Origin: Lysobacterales bacterium
GTDB taxonomy: Bacteria; Pseudomonadota; Gammaproteobacteria; Xanthomonadales; Rhodanobacteraceae
Assembly (NCBI GenBank): GCA_016721015.1
Contig: JADKJL010000012.1
Location: 310,001 to 374,000, forward strand
DNA: 64,000 nt
Direction: 5' to 3'
The position numbers and the translations under genes are program-made. Under the pieces are notes generated by a model. It made no database searches, had not been told where the DNA came from, and saw nothing but the letters and a program-made list of their open reading frames with translations. Positions 1-8,731 of the stretch are shown here, one piece after another (position 1 is the stretch's first letter; each line of letters begins with the position of its first letter).

Positions 1-830
1 CAATTCGAACAGATGTGGGTCGACATGTTCTCGATCACGCCGAGCACGGGTACATTGACTTTCTCGAACATCTTCAGGGCCTTGCGCGCATCGAGCAGGG
101 CGATGTCCTGCGGCGTGGTCACGATCACCGCACCGGATACCGGCACACGCTGGCACAGGGTCAACTGGATATCGCCGGTGCCGGGCGGCAGGTCGATGAT
201 CAGATAATCGAGATCGACCCAGTTGGTGTCGCTGAGCAACTGCTGCAGGGCCTGGGTGACCATCGGCCCGCGCCAGATCATCGGTGTGTCCTCTTCGATC
301 AGGAAGCCGATCGACATGACCTGGATGCCATGATTGGTCTTCGGCTCGATGCGATTGCCATCCTTGGTATCGGGCTTGCCGGAAAGGCCCATCATGCGTG
401 GCTGGCTCGGTCCGTAGATGTCCGCATCAAGGATGCCGACGCTGGCACCTTCGGCCCGCAGGGCGAGGGCGAGGTTGGCCGCAACCGTCGACTTGCCGAC
501 GCCACCCTTGCCCGAGGCAACCGCGATCACGTTGCGGATGTTCGGCAGCGGCGTCAGGCCCTCCTGCACGCGGTGCGCGCCAACCCGGCAGGAAACCGAA
601 ACGGTCGCCGCTTCGATCATGGCATCGGCCTCGAGAGCCGCCTTGACCTGCGCCGACAACGTCGATTGCCACGACAGGGCCGGATAGCCGAGCTGGATAT
701 CGACCGATACCCGTGCGCCAGCTGCACCGACGCCGCGCACGGCCAACCCCGACACCAGATCCTGTCCAGTGTGTGGATCGACGATCGTGGAAAGAATTTC
801 CCTGACTCGCGCTTCAACGACTTCGTTCAT
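1..830 (-). CDS. mrp: Mrp/ApbC (NBP35-family) iron-sulfur carrier P-loop ATPase, 3' end outside window
   Basis: Mrp/ApbC proteins are cytosolic dimeric ATPases that carry and deliver Fe-S clusters to apoproteins. The reading frame runs from an ATG at 830 off the left edge with no stop, so about 276 residues are visible. Residues 1-90 look like the N-terminal MIP18/DUF59 domain. The deviant Walker A motif ASGKGGVGKST follows near residues 105-115, then the family signatures LDADIYGPSQPRMMG and LIIDLPPGTGD. The C-terminal CxxC cluster site should lie beyond the edge. The gene diverges from the small lipoprotein gene and metG; mrp next to metG is an arrangement I recall from related gammaproteobacteria. 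Long opposite-strand frames over this gene are codon-bias shadows. Confidence 0.95.
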   Translation of the reverse strand, partial: MNEVVEARVREILSTIVDPHTGQDLVSGLAVRGVGAAGARVSVDIQLGYPALSWQSTLSAQVKAALEADAMIEAATVSVSCRVGAHRVQEGLTPLPNIRNVIAVASGKGGVGKSTVAANLALALRAEGASVGILDADIYGPSQPRMMGLSGKPDTKDGNRIEPKTNHGIQVMSIGFLIEEDTPMIWRGPMVTQALQQLLSDTNWVDLDYLIIDLPPGTGDIQLTLCQRVPVSGAVIVTTPQDIALLDARKALKMFEKVNVPVLGVIENMSTHICSN

Positions 831-984
831 GGACTCGATCAACCACGCAAAGACCTATAGTGTAACGTCTCGTCCGCACCGTGCATGACCGACCATGCCA
901 TCCCGTCGACCTCGTTCAGCCGATGAGCGAACTGTTTCGGCATTGCGCAGTCCAACTCCCGCCGACCCCGGATAACGATCCGCC

Positions 985-1449
985 ATGAGAATCCCGATGA
1001 CCCGATGCCGAACGCTGCTGATCACACCCTTGCTGCTGATTTCGCTGGCGGCCTGCAACCGCAATCAGCCTTCCGGCGTTCCGGAGACACAGGCCCTTCC
1101 AGCCACGGCAACGCCGGCACCACCACCCGCCCCGCCGCCGGCAGCCGTGGTCGCCGAGGCCCCGTCAGTGACGGAAACCGCGCCACCGCCGCTCGACAGT
1201 CCGATACCGGCCTACGAGAAAACCGGCTTCCCGGATTGCGACGACTACATCGAAGCGTATCGGCAATGCCTGAACACGCGGCTCGGCAGTGACGAACGCA
1301 AGACACGCGGGCAGGAGTTGCATGCCGCATTCCGTGCGATCAGCGCGAATGTCGCCCGCGGTGTCGATCCGGCACGTGTCGCCGCGCTGTGCAAGAAGTC
1401 GCGCAAGCTCGCCGCCAACAAGCTCACTGATCTTGGCTGTTCATTGTAG
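985..1449 (+). CDS. small proline/alanine-rich lipoprotein, function unknown
   Basis: The 154-residue product begins with a basic, hydrophobic signal sequence ending in a lipobox (LISLAAC), so it should be lipidated at about Cys24 and sit in the envelope. A low-complexity Ala/Pro stretch (roughly residues 40-75) acts as a spacer. The C-terminal 75 residues contain four cysteines (in FPDCDDY, YRQCLN, ALCKKS and LGCSL) that could form two disulfides in a small helical domain. ATG 985 is used; ATG 997 is an alternative that leaves the signal intact. I do not recognise a family. It lies 75 bp upstream of metG on the same strand, but its own promoter is likely in the mrp intergenic gap. Confidence 0.7.
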   Translation: MRIPMTRCRTLLITPLLLISLAACNRNQPSGVPETQALPATATPAPPPAPPPAAVVAEAPSVTETAPPPLDSPIPAYEKTGFPDCDDYIEAYRQCLNTRLGSDERKTRGQELHAAFRAISANVARGVDPARVAALCKKSRKLAANKLTDLGCSL

Positions 1450-1482
1450 AGGACGCATTCCGATCATCACCGGCTCCGCGCA

Positions 1483-1491
1483 TGCAATAAT
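1483..1491 (+). promoter_or_regulatory. candidate extended -10 promoter for metG
   Basis: TGCAATAAT fits an extended -10 element (TGn plus AATAAT, one mismatch to TATAAT). It sits 33 bp before the metG start, leaving room for a short leader. No strong -35 box was identified, as is common for extended -10 promoters. This is inference from sequence only. Confidence 0.3.
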
Positions 1492-1524
1492 TCCGCGCCC
1501 TGAAACGCGCGGAAACCGGACGGA

Positions 1525-3693
1525 ATGATCACGCCTGCAAGGAAGATCCTTGTCACCAATGCCCTGCCCTATGCCAACGGGCACCTGCATCTCGGCCATC
1601 TGCTTGGCTATGTGCAGGCCGACATCTGGGTTCGCGCGCTACGCATGCATGGCCACACCGTGCATTTCGTCTGCGCCGACGATGCACATGGCACGCCGAT
1701 CATGCTCGCCGCGGAAAAGGCCGGCCTCAAGCCTGAGGACTACATCAAGCCGATCCAGGCATCGCACGAGCGCGATTTCGCCGATTTCGCGATCAACTTC
1801 GATCACTACCACTCCACTCACTCGCCGGAAAACCGCGAACTCGCCGAAACCATCTACACCCGGCTGCGCGACGGCGGGCATATCGCCCGGCGTTCGATCC
1901 AGCAGCTGTACGATCCGGTCAAGCAGATGTTCCTGCCTGATCGCTACATCCGCGGCGAATGCCCGAATTGCGGAACCGCCGACCAGTATGGTGACAATTG
2001 TGAAAATTGCGGTGCGACCTATGCACCGACCGACCTGAAGAATCCGCGCTCGGTGATGTCGGGCGCGGAGCCGGTGCTGCGCGATTCCGAACATTTCTTC
2101 TTCGCCGTCGGCCGGTTCGAAACCCTGCTGCGTGCCTGGTTCGCCGGCCAATTGACCGATGGCAAACCGGTGGCCCATCCGGGGGTCATCGCCAAACTCG
2201 GCGAATGGCTGAACGCCGAAGGCGGCCTGCGTGACTGGGACATCTCGCGCGATGCACCGTATTTCGGTTTTCCGATCCCCGATGCGCCGGGCAAGTTTTT
2301 CTATGTCTGGCTCGACGCGCCGGTCGGCTATCTGGCCAGCTTCAAGGCACTCTGCGATGCCAGGGGCTACTCATTCGGCGAATACATCGATTCCGGCAGC
2401 ACGGCCGAACTGCACCACTTCATTGGCAAGGACATTGTCAACTTCCATGGCCTGTTCTGGCCGGCCATGCTGCACGGCGCGAATTTCCGCGTGCCCAGCG
2501 CGCTGCACGTCAACGGCTATCTGACCGTCAATGGCGAGAAGATGTCGAAGTCACGGGGCACCTTCATCCAGGCTCGAACCTGGCTCGATGCCGGCCTCAA
2601 TCCGGAATATCTGCGCTACTACTTCGCCGCCAAGTCCTCGGGCGGGGTCGTCGATCTCGACCTCAACCTCGATGATTTCAGCCAGCGCATCAACGCCGAC
2701 ATCGTCGGCAAGTTTGTCAACATCGCCAGCCGCTGTGCAAAACTGCTTGAAGCAAACTTCGACAATCAGCTCGCGGCCGATTTCTGGACAAAGGAACCCA
2801 TCGCAAGCGCAGCCGAATCGGTGCGCAAGGCAAAACTGCTGCTCGACCAGGCGGTCGGCCAACTGCAGGATGCGGTCGAACATTACCCGCGCGACGATTT
2901 CAATCGCGCGATCAGCATGATCATGCAGGTTGCCGATCGCGCCAACGAGTACATCGCCGAGACCGCGCCGTGGGCGCTGGCCAAGGATCCGGCACGACGC
3001 GACGAGTTGCATGTCGTGCTGTCGACCGGCATCAACCTGTTCCGTGCAATCGCCTGCGCATTGAAGCCGATCCTGCCAACCCTGGTCGCCCATGCCGAAG
3101 CCTTCCTGGCCCTGCCCGATGAACGCTTCGAGCGCTTCGCCCAGATTGCGAAGCACCTGGGTGCACACCGCATCGAAAGCTACCAGCCGCTCGCCACCCG
3201 TGTCGATCAGAAGCAGATTGCGGCGATGATCGAAGCGTCAAAGGACTCGCTCGCGGCACCCGCAGGCATGTCGACCACGACCGTCGCTGCAGCCCCCACG
3301 CGAACATCCGCGATCGCCGCAACCGGTTCGCTGCCGGCAAAGGCAGATGAGACATCCGTGGCCGTGGTGTCAATGGATGATTTCGCCAGGCTCGACCTGC
3401 GCGTCGGCAAGGTACTCGAATGTGCCTTCGTCGAAGGCTCGGACAAGCTGCTGCGCTTCAGGCTCGATGCCGGCGATCTCGGTGAACGCCAGATCTTCTC
3501 CGGCATCCGTGCCGCCTATGCCGAGCCGGAAAAGCTCGTCGGTCGCAGCGTCATCTTCATCGCCAATCTCGCACCACGCAAGATGCGCTTCGGCCTGTCC
3601 GAAGGAATGATTCTCTCTGCCGGCAATGGTGGCTCGGATCTCAAGCTGCTTGATGTGGATGCGGGCGCCGATCCCGGGGCGGCAGTGCGCTGA
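1525..3693 (+). CDS. metG: methionyl-tRNA synthetase
   Basis: Charges tRNA-Met with methionine in the cytosol. The 722-residue length is typical of the long dimeric bacterial form. The class I HIGH motif appears as HLGH at residues 22-25 and KMSKS at 339-343. A zinc knuckle is formed by Cys146, Cys149, Cys159 and Cys162 (CPNC...CENC). An Ala/Thr-rich linker around residues 570-615 leads to the C-terminal EMAP/Trbp111-type tRNA-binding domain (617-722, with LDLRVGKV and LAPRKMRFGLSEGM), which also dimerises. It heads a same-strand chain: the next gene starts 22 bp downstream, followed by two overlapping genes. Confidence 0.98.
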   Translation: MITPARKILVTNALPYANGHLHLGHLLGYVQADIWVRALRMHGHTVHFVCADDAHGTPIMLAAEKAGLKPEDYIKPIQASHERDFADFAINFDHYHSTHSPENRELAETIYTRLRDGGHIARRSIQQLYDPVKQMFLPDRYIRGECPNCGTADQYGDNCENCGATYAPTDLKNPRSVMSGAEPVLRDSEHFFFAVGRFETLLRAWFAGQLTDGKPVAHPGVIAKLGEWLNAEGGLRDWDISRDAPYFGFPIPDAPGKFFYVWLDAPVGYLASFKALCDARGYSFGEYIDSGSTAELHHFIGKDIVNFHGLFWPAMLHGANFRVPSALHVNGYLTVNGEKMSKSRGTFIQARTWLDAGLNPEYLRYYFAAKSSGGVVDLDLNLDDFSQRINADIVGKFVNIASRCAKLLEANFDNQLAADFWTKEPIASAAESVRKAKLLLDQAVGQLQDAVEHYPRDDFNRAISMIMQVADRANEYIAETAPWALAKDPARRDELHVVLSTGINLFRAIACALKPILPTLVAHAEAFLALPDERFERFAQIAKHLGAHRIESYQPLATRVDQKQIAAMIEASKDSLAAPAGMSTTTVAAAPTRTSAIAATGSLPAKADETSVAVVSMDDFARLDLRVGKVLECAFVEGSDKLLRFRLDAGDLGERQIFSGIRAAYAEPEKLVGRSVIFIANLAPRKMRFGLSEGMILSAGNGGSDLKLLDVDAGADPGAAVR

Positions 3694-3715
3694 ATCCGGG
3701 ATGGAGGCTGGTTGA

Positions 3716-4273
3716 ATGCGATGTGTCGAACGAACACTCGAATACATGGATGGCCTGGTGTTTGTAGCCTTGCTGCGTGGCAGGAATATCGAAGCGCACC
3801 TGTTTGACGAGAATTTCGTCCGCCAAAACTGGTTCTATACCCTGGTCTATGGCGGATTTCGCGTCATGGTGCCCGCGCCGGATCTTCAAATCGCGCGGGA
3901 AACCCTGGTCGAGTTCCGCAGTGGTGCGATGCGGTGTGACGAAGATGAAATGGATCGACCGAAATGTCCTGCTTGCCGCGCACACTCGAGCGAGTTCGAT
4001 CATCGACAGCGTCGTCGGGTTTTTCTTGCCTACTTCGTCTGCAGCCTTGTGCTGGCATTGCTGATGGAATTCCTGAGCGATCCCCTGATCCCGTACCTCG
4101 CTCTTTCCTCGCTCTTATGGTTGGCGATGTCGATGCCGTGGCTGCTTCGCTATGTGGTCAACAACCGCCTGCGTTGCGGAGAGTGCGCCCATGCCTGGCG
4201 CGAATTGCCCCGCGTGCCATTTGCCCAACAGCAGCGCGATGCCGAGGAAGCATTGGCCATGCAAGGGCCATGA
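3716..4273 (+). CDS. DUF2007-like signal-transducing protein with two membrane segments
   Basis: A 185-residue protein. Residues 1-70 resemble the DUF2007 fold (VFVALLRGRNIEAHLFDENF...GGFRVMVPAPDLQIARETL), a small domain usually thought to sense or bind a ligand. This is followed by a CPAC pair, two hydrophobic segments (about 105-125 and 130-150) and a second CGEC pair, so a split zinc ribbon around the membrane segments is possible. GGAGG at 3703-3707 supports the ATG at 3716. Its stop overlaps the next start (ATGA), which implies translational coupling with rnfB. The family is fairly clear; the job is unknown. Confidence 0.75.
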   Translation: MRCVERTLEYMDGLVFVALLRGRNIEAHLFDENFVRQNWFYTLVYGGFRVMVPAPDLQIARETLVEFRSGAMRCDEDEMDRPKCPACRAHSSEFDHRQRRRVFLAYFVCSLVLALLMEFLSDPLIPYLALSSLLWLAMSMPWLLRYVVNNRLRCGECAHAWRELPRVPFAQQQRDAEEALAMQGP

Positions 4274-4920
4274 ACCTGCCGTTCGCCAGCCAAATCGACG
4301 CATTGTTGCCGCAAACGCAATGCACGCGTTGCGGCTATCCGGCGTGTCGCCCCTACGCCGAAGCCATCGCCAGTGGCGAGGTTGACATCGATCAGTGTCC
4401 TCCGGGCGGCCAGGCCGGTGTCGATGCCCTGGCGAGATTGCTGGGTCGCGAATCAAAGCGGCTTGATCCGAACTTTGGAATTGAAAGTCCGCCCACCGTC
4501 GCGCTGATCGACGAGGAAGTCTGCATCGGCTGCACCAAGTGCATCCAGGCCTGTCCGGTCGACGCTATTGTCGGCGCGGCCAAGCGCATGCATACGATCA
4601 TCGTGGCCGAGTGCACTGGCTGCGAGCTTTGCATTCCGCCCTGCCCGGTCGACTGCATCACGATGGTGGCAACCGCTTCAAAGCCCCTCGATCACATTGA
4701 AATCCTCAGCCGCGCGGCACTGGCGAAACAACGCTTCGAGTCCCGCAACCGACGTCTCGCACGCAAGAGCGGCGATAGAACGTCACAACGCGAATCAACC
4801 CGACGCGCAGAAACTCCGAGCACGATGCCGATCAACCGCGATGCCGTACTCGCGGCGATCGCGCGCGGCAAGGCCAAACGCGCAGCGAAACTCACCGACA
4901 GGGACGGGTCTTCGTCGTGA
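4270..4920 (+). CDS. rnfB: RnfB/RsxB-like ferredoxin, orphan and without membrane anchor
   Basis: The 216-residue protein carries an N-terminal Fe-S domain (QCTRCGYPACRPYAEAIA then CPPGG) like the one in RnfB, followed by two 4Fe-4S ferredoxin motifs (CIGCTKCIQACPVD and CTGCELCIPPCPVD). The tail from about residue 150 is basic and probably disordered. Classical RnfB has an N-terminal membrane helix; this one starts directly at MNLPFASQIDALLPQ. The start at 4270 is fixed by ATGA overlap with the upstream stop, although the frame is open further upstream. No other Rnf subunits (A, C, D, G, E) are nearby, so it probably donates electrons to another partner. It lies directly before nth, itself an Fe-S enzyme. 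Confidence 0.85.
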   Translation: MNLPFASQIDALLPQTQCTRCGYPACRPYAEAIASGEVDIDQCPPGGQAGVDALARLLGRESKRLDPNFGIESPPTVALIDEEVCIGCTKCIQACPVDAIVGAAKRMHTIIVAECTGCELCIPPCPVDCITMVATASKPLDHIEILSRAALAKQRFESRNRRLARKSGDRTSQRESTRRAETPSTMPINRDAVLAAIARGKAKRAAKLTDRDGSSS

Positions 4921-5552
4921 AGCGCGAAAACGTCACCGAAATGTTCACCCGCCTGCGCGAGTTCAATCCGAAGCCGACCACCGAACTCGATTACTCGTCT
5001 CCGTTCGAATTGCTGATTGCGGTGATCCTTTCCGCGCAGGCTACCGATGTCGGCGTCAACAAGGCGACTCGCCGACTCTATCCGCTCGCGAATACACCAC
5101 AGGCAATCCTCAATCTCGGCGAGGAAGGCTTGAAACGTCACATCTCGACGATCGGCCTGTTCAACGCCAAGGCGAAGAACGTCATCGCCACTTGCCGGAT
5201 CCTCGTCGATGAGCATGATGGTGAAGTTCCGCGTGACCGCGAGGCGCTGGAAGCGCTGCCGGGCGTTGGTCGCAAGACCGCCAATGTCGTCCTCAACACC
5301 GCGTTTGGCGAACCGACGATTGCGGTCGACACGCACATCTTTCGCGTCGCTAACCGCACCGGACTGGCCAAGGGCAAAGATGTGCGTCAGGTCGAAGACA
5401 AGCTCATGCGCTCCGTGCCGGCGGAATTCCGCCTGGATGCCCATCACTGGCTGATCCTGCACGGCCGCTACGTGTGCAAGGCGCGCAAACCGGAATGCCC
5501 GACCTGCCTGATCCGGGATCTGTGCAGTTTCCGGCCGAAGACCATGGAATAG
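4917..5552 (+). CDS. nth: endonuclease III (DNA glycosylase/AP lyase)
   Basis: Removes oxidised pyrimidines from DNA in base excision repair and cuts the abasic site. The 211 residues cover the full enzyme. The helix-hairpin-helix is LPGVGRKTANVVLN, with the catalytic Lys in GRKTA and the catalytic Asp in VDTHIFRVANR. The C-terminal 4Fe-4S loop follows the expected C-x6-C-x2-C-x5-C spacing (CKARKPECPTCLIRDLC). The start is GTG at 4917, overlapping the rnfB stop as GTGA. It is the last gene of the metG-DUF2007-rnfB-nth chain. Confidence 0.97.
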   Translation: MKRENVTEMFTRLREFNPKPTTELDYSSPFELLIAVILSAQATDVGVNKATRRLYPLANTPQAILNLGEEGLKRHISTIGLFNAKAKNVIATCRILVDEHDGEVPRDREALEALPGVGRKTANVVLNTAFGEPTIAVDTHIFRVANRTGLAKGKDVRQVEDKLMRSVPAEFRLDAHHWLILHGRYVCKARKPECPTCLIRDLCSFRPKTME

Positions 5553-5590
5553 ACTGAAATAAATGCGTTATTTCGCAAATTGCCAACAAA

Positions 5591-5632
5591 CCTGTAGTTG
5601 GGTTTCAAGAGCAATCCGGGTCTCACTACAGG
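5591..5632. terminator. inverted repeat between convergent genes, possible terminator
   Basis: CCTGTAGT at 5591-5598 is repeated inverted as ACTACAGG at 5625-5632 with a 26-nt loop. It lies between the ends of nth and the convergent beta-helix gene. The loop is long and there is no clear T-run, so intrinsic termination is uncertain. Confidence 0.3.
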
Positions 5633-5707
5633 AGCCTTTAGCCGCGCGACAAGCTCACCGCCAGGATTTTCACAACTCGGCGATACATACGCGCATGTGC
5701 AATCCAC

Positions 5708-6964
5708 TCATTCAAAGCCGCTCCTGAAAATCCTGTCCACGATCCCGCGCAACGGATGCGGATAGACATAAGGCAAGTAGCCACTTGATGCAGACAGAAA
5801 ATACTCCTGTCCCAGTCTGAAATATGATGCGCAGTCACCGGGAGTGCGAACCGTGACGCCTTGTTGCGCAACCGTCTGCATCCACGTGTTTCCCCAGATC
5901 CACGCATGCTCCGTCTGTTCGACCACGGGAGGTTCGCCTCCGCTCGGACAGCCATTCTCTGTCACCAACTGCAAGACGTAGGCAATCGTCAATCCGGTGA
6001 TCTTCGAGCCGCCAAGGATATTGTTGAAGACGACGCCATCGCCGCCGCGAATCGAGATGCCATCAGCCTGATAGCCATCGCCATCGAAATACAACGAGTT
6101 TTCGTAGATCTCCCAACTGCGTGAACCATGGTGGTTGCTGTTGCTCTTGCCGTGTGCATCGACCATTCCAGTATTGCGGGTGGTATTGGTCGTGATGAAT
6201 TCGTTGTAACGTGCGACATAGCGTGAGTTGTAGTTTGAGGCGATTGAGTGGCGATTCTGCCTGAAATAACTATTCTCGATGAACACGGCCTCCGCGCTAC
6301 CAAGCGTATACGTTGCCCTTGGACCTGCGGTGTCATCGCCGTACACCACGACACCATAGCCTTCGCCATCAGACGGATGACCCGGATCATAGTTGTCGGC
6401 GAAATCGCTTTGGTAAATAACGCCTCTGGAATCCGTTCCGCGAGTTTCCACGCCGGACTTCACGAACTTCGAGAAGCTCGCGTCGTGGATCCTGAAATCA
6501 CGGCAGCTGTGGGCGAGCAAAAGACCGGCGTCCAAGATATCTGTGGTTGCCCTGCCCTCGAAGGCGATATCCGACAGTTCCACTCCTCCGCTGCCCGTGG
6601 CGCAGTTGAACGTCAACGCGTACGACACGTTTCCGGCACTGCTGCGCCTGATGAGGGTTCCGCCCGTCCCCTTGCCAGCACCACGCAGATGCACATCCAT
6701 GTTCTTCATATCGAGGGTCACGGTTTGCGAGCCCCAATCGCAGGTACCGCTCGGAAGAACAACCGTTCCGCCCGGAGTGACAACGGCAGAAAGCGCCGCC
6801 TGGACATCAGCGGCCGAACAGGTTCCAGCCATCACCGCGTTCGCACGTTGATCATTCCTGGCCACGGCGAATCCGGAAATCAGCATGGCCGCGCAGGCAA
6901 GCAGCGGGCCGATTCCCGCGAAACATGCGTTCCCCCATCCCGTTGCAACAATTGAAGACTTCAC
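5708..6964 (-). CDS. secreted right-handed beta-helix (pectin-lyase-fold) protein with IFRSGFE C-terminus
   Basis: About 418 residues. The frame is open further upstream, but the GTG at 6964 is chosen because AGGAGA sits 6 nt before it and it begins a good signal peptide (VKSSIVATGW..., hydrophobic core PLLACAAMLISGFAVA). The body has irregular repeats rich in Asn, Gly and Tyr (IENSYFRQNRHSIASNYNS, RYVARYNEFITTNTTRN, WEIYENSLYFDGDG), typical of parallel beta-helix proteins that bind or cut polysaccharide. No catalytic triad was recognised. The protein ends in DRIFRSGFE, a tail I recall at the C-terminus of many secreted proteins in this order. Transcribed after, but probably independently of, the upstream porin. 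Confidence 0.75.
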   Translation of the reverse strand: MKSSIVATGWGNACFAGIGPLLACAAMLISGFAVARNDQRANAVMAGTCSAADVQAALSAVVTPGGTVVLPSGTCDWGSQTVTLDMKNMDVHLRGAGKGTGGTLIRRSSAGNVSYALTFNCATGSGGVELSDIAFEGRATTDILDAGLLLAHSCRDFRIHDASFSKFVKSGVETRGTDSRGVIYQSDFADNYDPGHPSDGEGYGVVVYGDDTAGPRATYTLGSAEAVFIENSYFRQNRHSIASNYNSRYVARYNEFITTNTTRNTGMVDAHGKSNSNHHGSRSWEIYENSLYFDGDGYQADGISIRGGDGVVFNNILGGSKITGLTIAYVLQLVTENGCPSGGEPPVVEQTEHAWIWGNTWMQTVAQQGVTVRTPGDCASYFRLGQEYFLSASSGYLPYVYPHPLRGIVDRIFRSGFE

Positions 6965-7298
6965 GACACATCTCCTGATGTACATTTCCGGACGAAATTG
7001 CAAACACGCCGGTAAGTGTAGTCGTGCGCATGGGGAAGCCTTATGCCGCTTGGGAATATGCGACGTCTGCTCCGCAACGCCCGCTCGGTTGACTGGACGA
7101 AAGGCTTGAGGAATCCGCAGAATCTGATGCGGCCACTGAGGCGCGGTAGCAACGCAGTGGCCATGCATGAGAAATTCACTCGCCCGCGTGGGGCGAGTGA
7201 AAAGGTGCACGAATTGGGTGCGCCGGAGGATCAAAGTTGCTGGCCCCCTGCTTTGGCGAAACCAAATCCTGGCGCCCTCATGACGACCAGCCGATTAC
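6965..7298. other. 334-bp gap between porin and beta-helix genes
   Basis: No convincing gene is seen on either strand. It holds the hairpin at 7177-7199 and presumably the beta-helix promoter; a run AGGAGA close to the 6964 start is the only clear signal. Confidence 0.5.
7177..7199 (-). terminator. hairpin downstream of the OprP-like porin
   Basis: CACTCGCCC at 7177-7185 pairs with GGGCGAGTG at 7191-7199 (9 bp, 5-nt loop). In the porin's direction it is followed by AATTTC, a weak U tract. It lies about 100 nt after the porin stop and is the likely end of that transcript. Confidence 0.45.
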
Positions 7299-8462
7299 CT
7301 ACCAATAGAGCTGCAGACGGGTCTCGAAGATATTCGGATCGTCACTCAGGTCGCCACCCAGCGCCGGGTTGAATTTCGAACTGTTGACAGCGACGTAGTT
7401 GGCCATGATCTTGAAGTTCGAGCGCCAGTAGTAGTTCACGCCGATGGTGACATTATGTTCGTCGCCGCCCTTGATCGAACCATCATTGAGGCTGGCATCG
7501 TCATAGCGGATACCCACCTGCCACATGCCGGCCGCAGGATCATTCGGCAGCGGTGTGTTCGGGGTGCCGCCCTTGTAGTCCCAGCTTTCACCGGTGAGGT
7601 TCCAGACCCCGGATACGTACCAGCTGTCGCCCGAAAAATCCGGCCCGGCAGAGTTTCCGACGCGCGTCGTCGTGGTGCGCATGTACTCGCTCTGGACCTT
7701 GAATGGCCCGCCCACCCAGAGGCCTTCCAGGCCGTAGGTGCGGTTGCGATCGGCGTTGAGAATGTTTCCGGTGTCGATCAATCGTGCCGTCGCCAGATCG
7801 GCATCCGGGCGGATTCGCCAGCGCTGCGTATCGTTGCTGGTGTCGTAGTCGACGGCCGAGATGCCGAAATGCAACAGGCTGCCCTCGCCATTGATCGGCG
7901 CGTAGTAGAAGCGACCGCCAAAGCCCTGGCCCTGACCGAGATTGCGGGTCAGTTCACGGCCGAATACGTTGGCCGTATAGCCCCAGTTCTTGCCGCCGTC
8001 ACCGTAGGCAATACCAACGCGGCGACCCACGGCGAACGTATTGGTAACCATGGCCTTGGAAATGAAATCGTTGTTCTTGGTGCTGCTGAGTTCCTCAAGG
8101 CTGTTGACCTGCTTGAACTGGCCGACCTGCACGTAATTCGAACCGATCTTCCACTTCAAATTGACATCGAGGTACTTGTTGGCCTTGGCATCGTAGCCGA
8201 GCACCCAGTCGAACATCGTGCCCTTGCCCTTGAGCACGAGCTCGGCCCGGCGCATTTCGAATTCGCTGTCCTTGCCATCGTTTCCGGTCGAGCCGTTCAG
8301 ATCGACGACATCGTTGTTGTACCAGTTGCCATCGGACTGCACGAGGCCTTCGAAGCTGACCTCATAATCACCGATGACATCGAGGGCCACTTCGGCGTGA
8401 GCCTGAGCAGCCAACGCAGAGACAATCGCAACAGCAAGCAGACGGTGCGCAACGTGTTTCAT
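7299..8462 (-). CDS. OprP/OprO-family outer-membrane porin (phosphate/polyphosphate-selective type)
   Basis: A 387-residue outer-membrane beta-barrel with a cleavable signal (MKHVAHRLLAVAIVSALAAQAHA). Family-like features are the N-terminal strand SEFEMRRAELVLKGKG, the segment VGQFKQVNSLEELSS with FISKAMVTNTFAVGRRVGIAYG, and alternating strands ending in FETRLQLYW with a terminal aromatic residue, as needed for barrel insertion. Members often carry phosphate or other anions, but the arginine ladder cannot be judged here, so substrate is open. No phosphate-transport genes are adjacent. The 269-bp gap to the divergent RNase T gene should hold its promoter. Confidence 0.8.
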   Translation of the reverse strand: MKHVAHRLLAVAIVSALAAQAHAEVALDVIGDYEVSFEGLVQSDGNWYNNDVVDLNGSTGNDGKDSEFEMRRAELVLKGKGTMFDWVLGYDAKANKYLDVNLKWKIGSNYVQVGQFKQVNSLEELSSTKNNDFISKAMVTNTFAVGRRVGIAYGDGGKNWGYTANVFGRELTRNLGQGQGFGGRFYYAPINGEGSLLHFGISAVDYDTSNDTQRWRIRPDADLATARLIDTGNILNADRNRTYGLEGLWVGGPFKVQSEYMRTTTTRVGNSAGPDFSGDSWYVSGVWNLTGESWDYKGGTPNTPLPNDPAAGMWQVGIRYDDASLNDGSIKGGDEHNVTIGVNYYWRSNFKIMANYVAVNSSKFNPALGGDLSDDPNIFETRLQLYW

Positions 8463-8731
8463 GGAATTTCTCTTGGTTTGAGGACGGGCTGGAAATCGCC
8501 GGGGCGGGCTTCCATCGCTGCGCAGCTTATTGACGCTCTGTTACCGGAACATTGCATTCCCGCTGGTCGATTGTTTCACATGAGCGAACTGCTCCCGGCT
8601 TCGTCGGGTTCGACGACGGGGCCAATGTGGTTTGCGTGAACAGCCCGATCGGACGCAGTGATGGCATCGGGATCAGTGCCACCAGAATAGTGATTCACCC
8701 GAAGACATGGCCGATGGGCTATCCTTCGACG

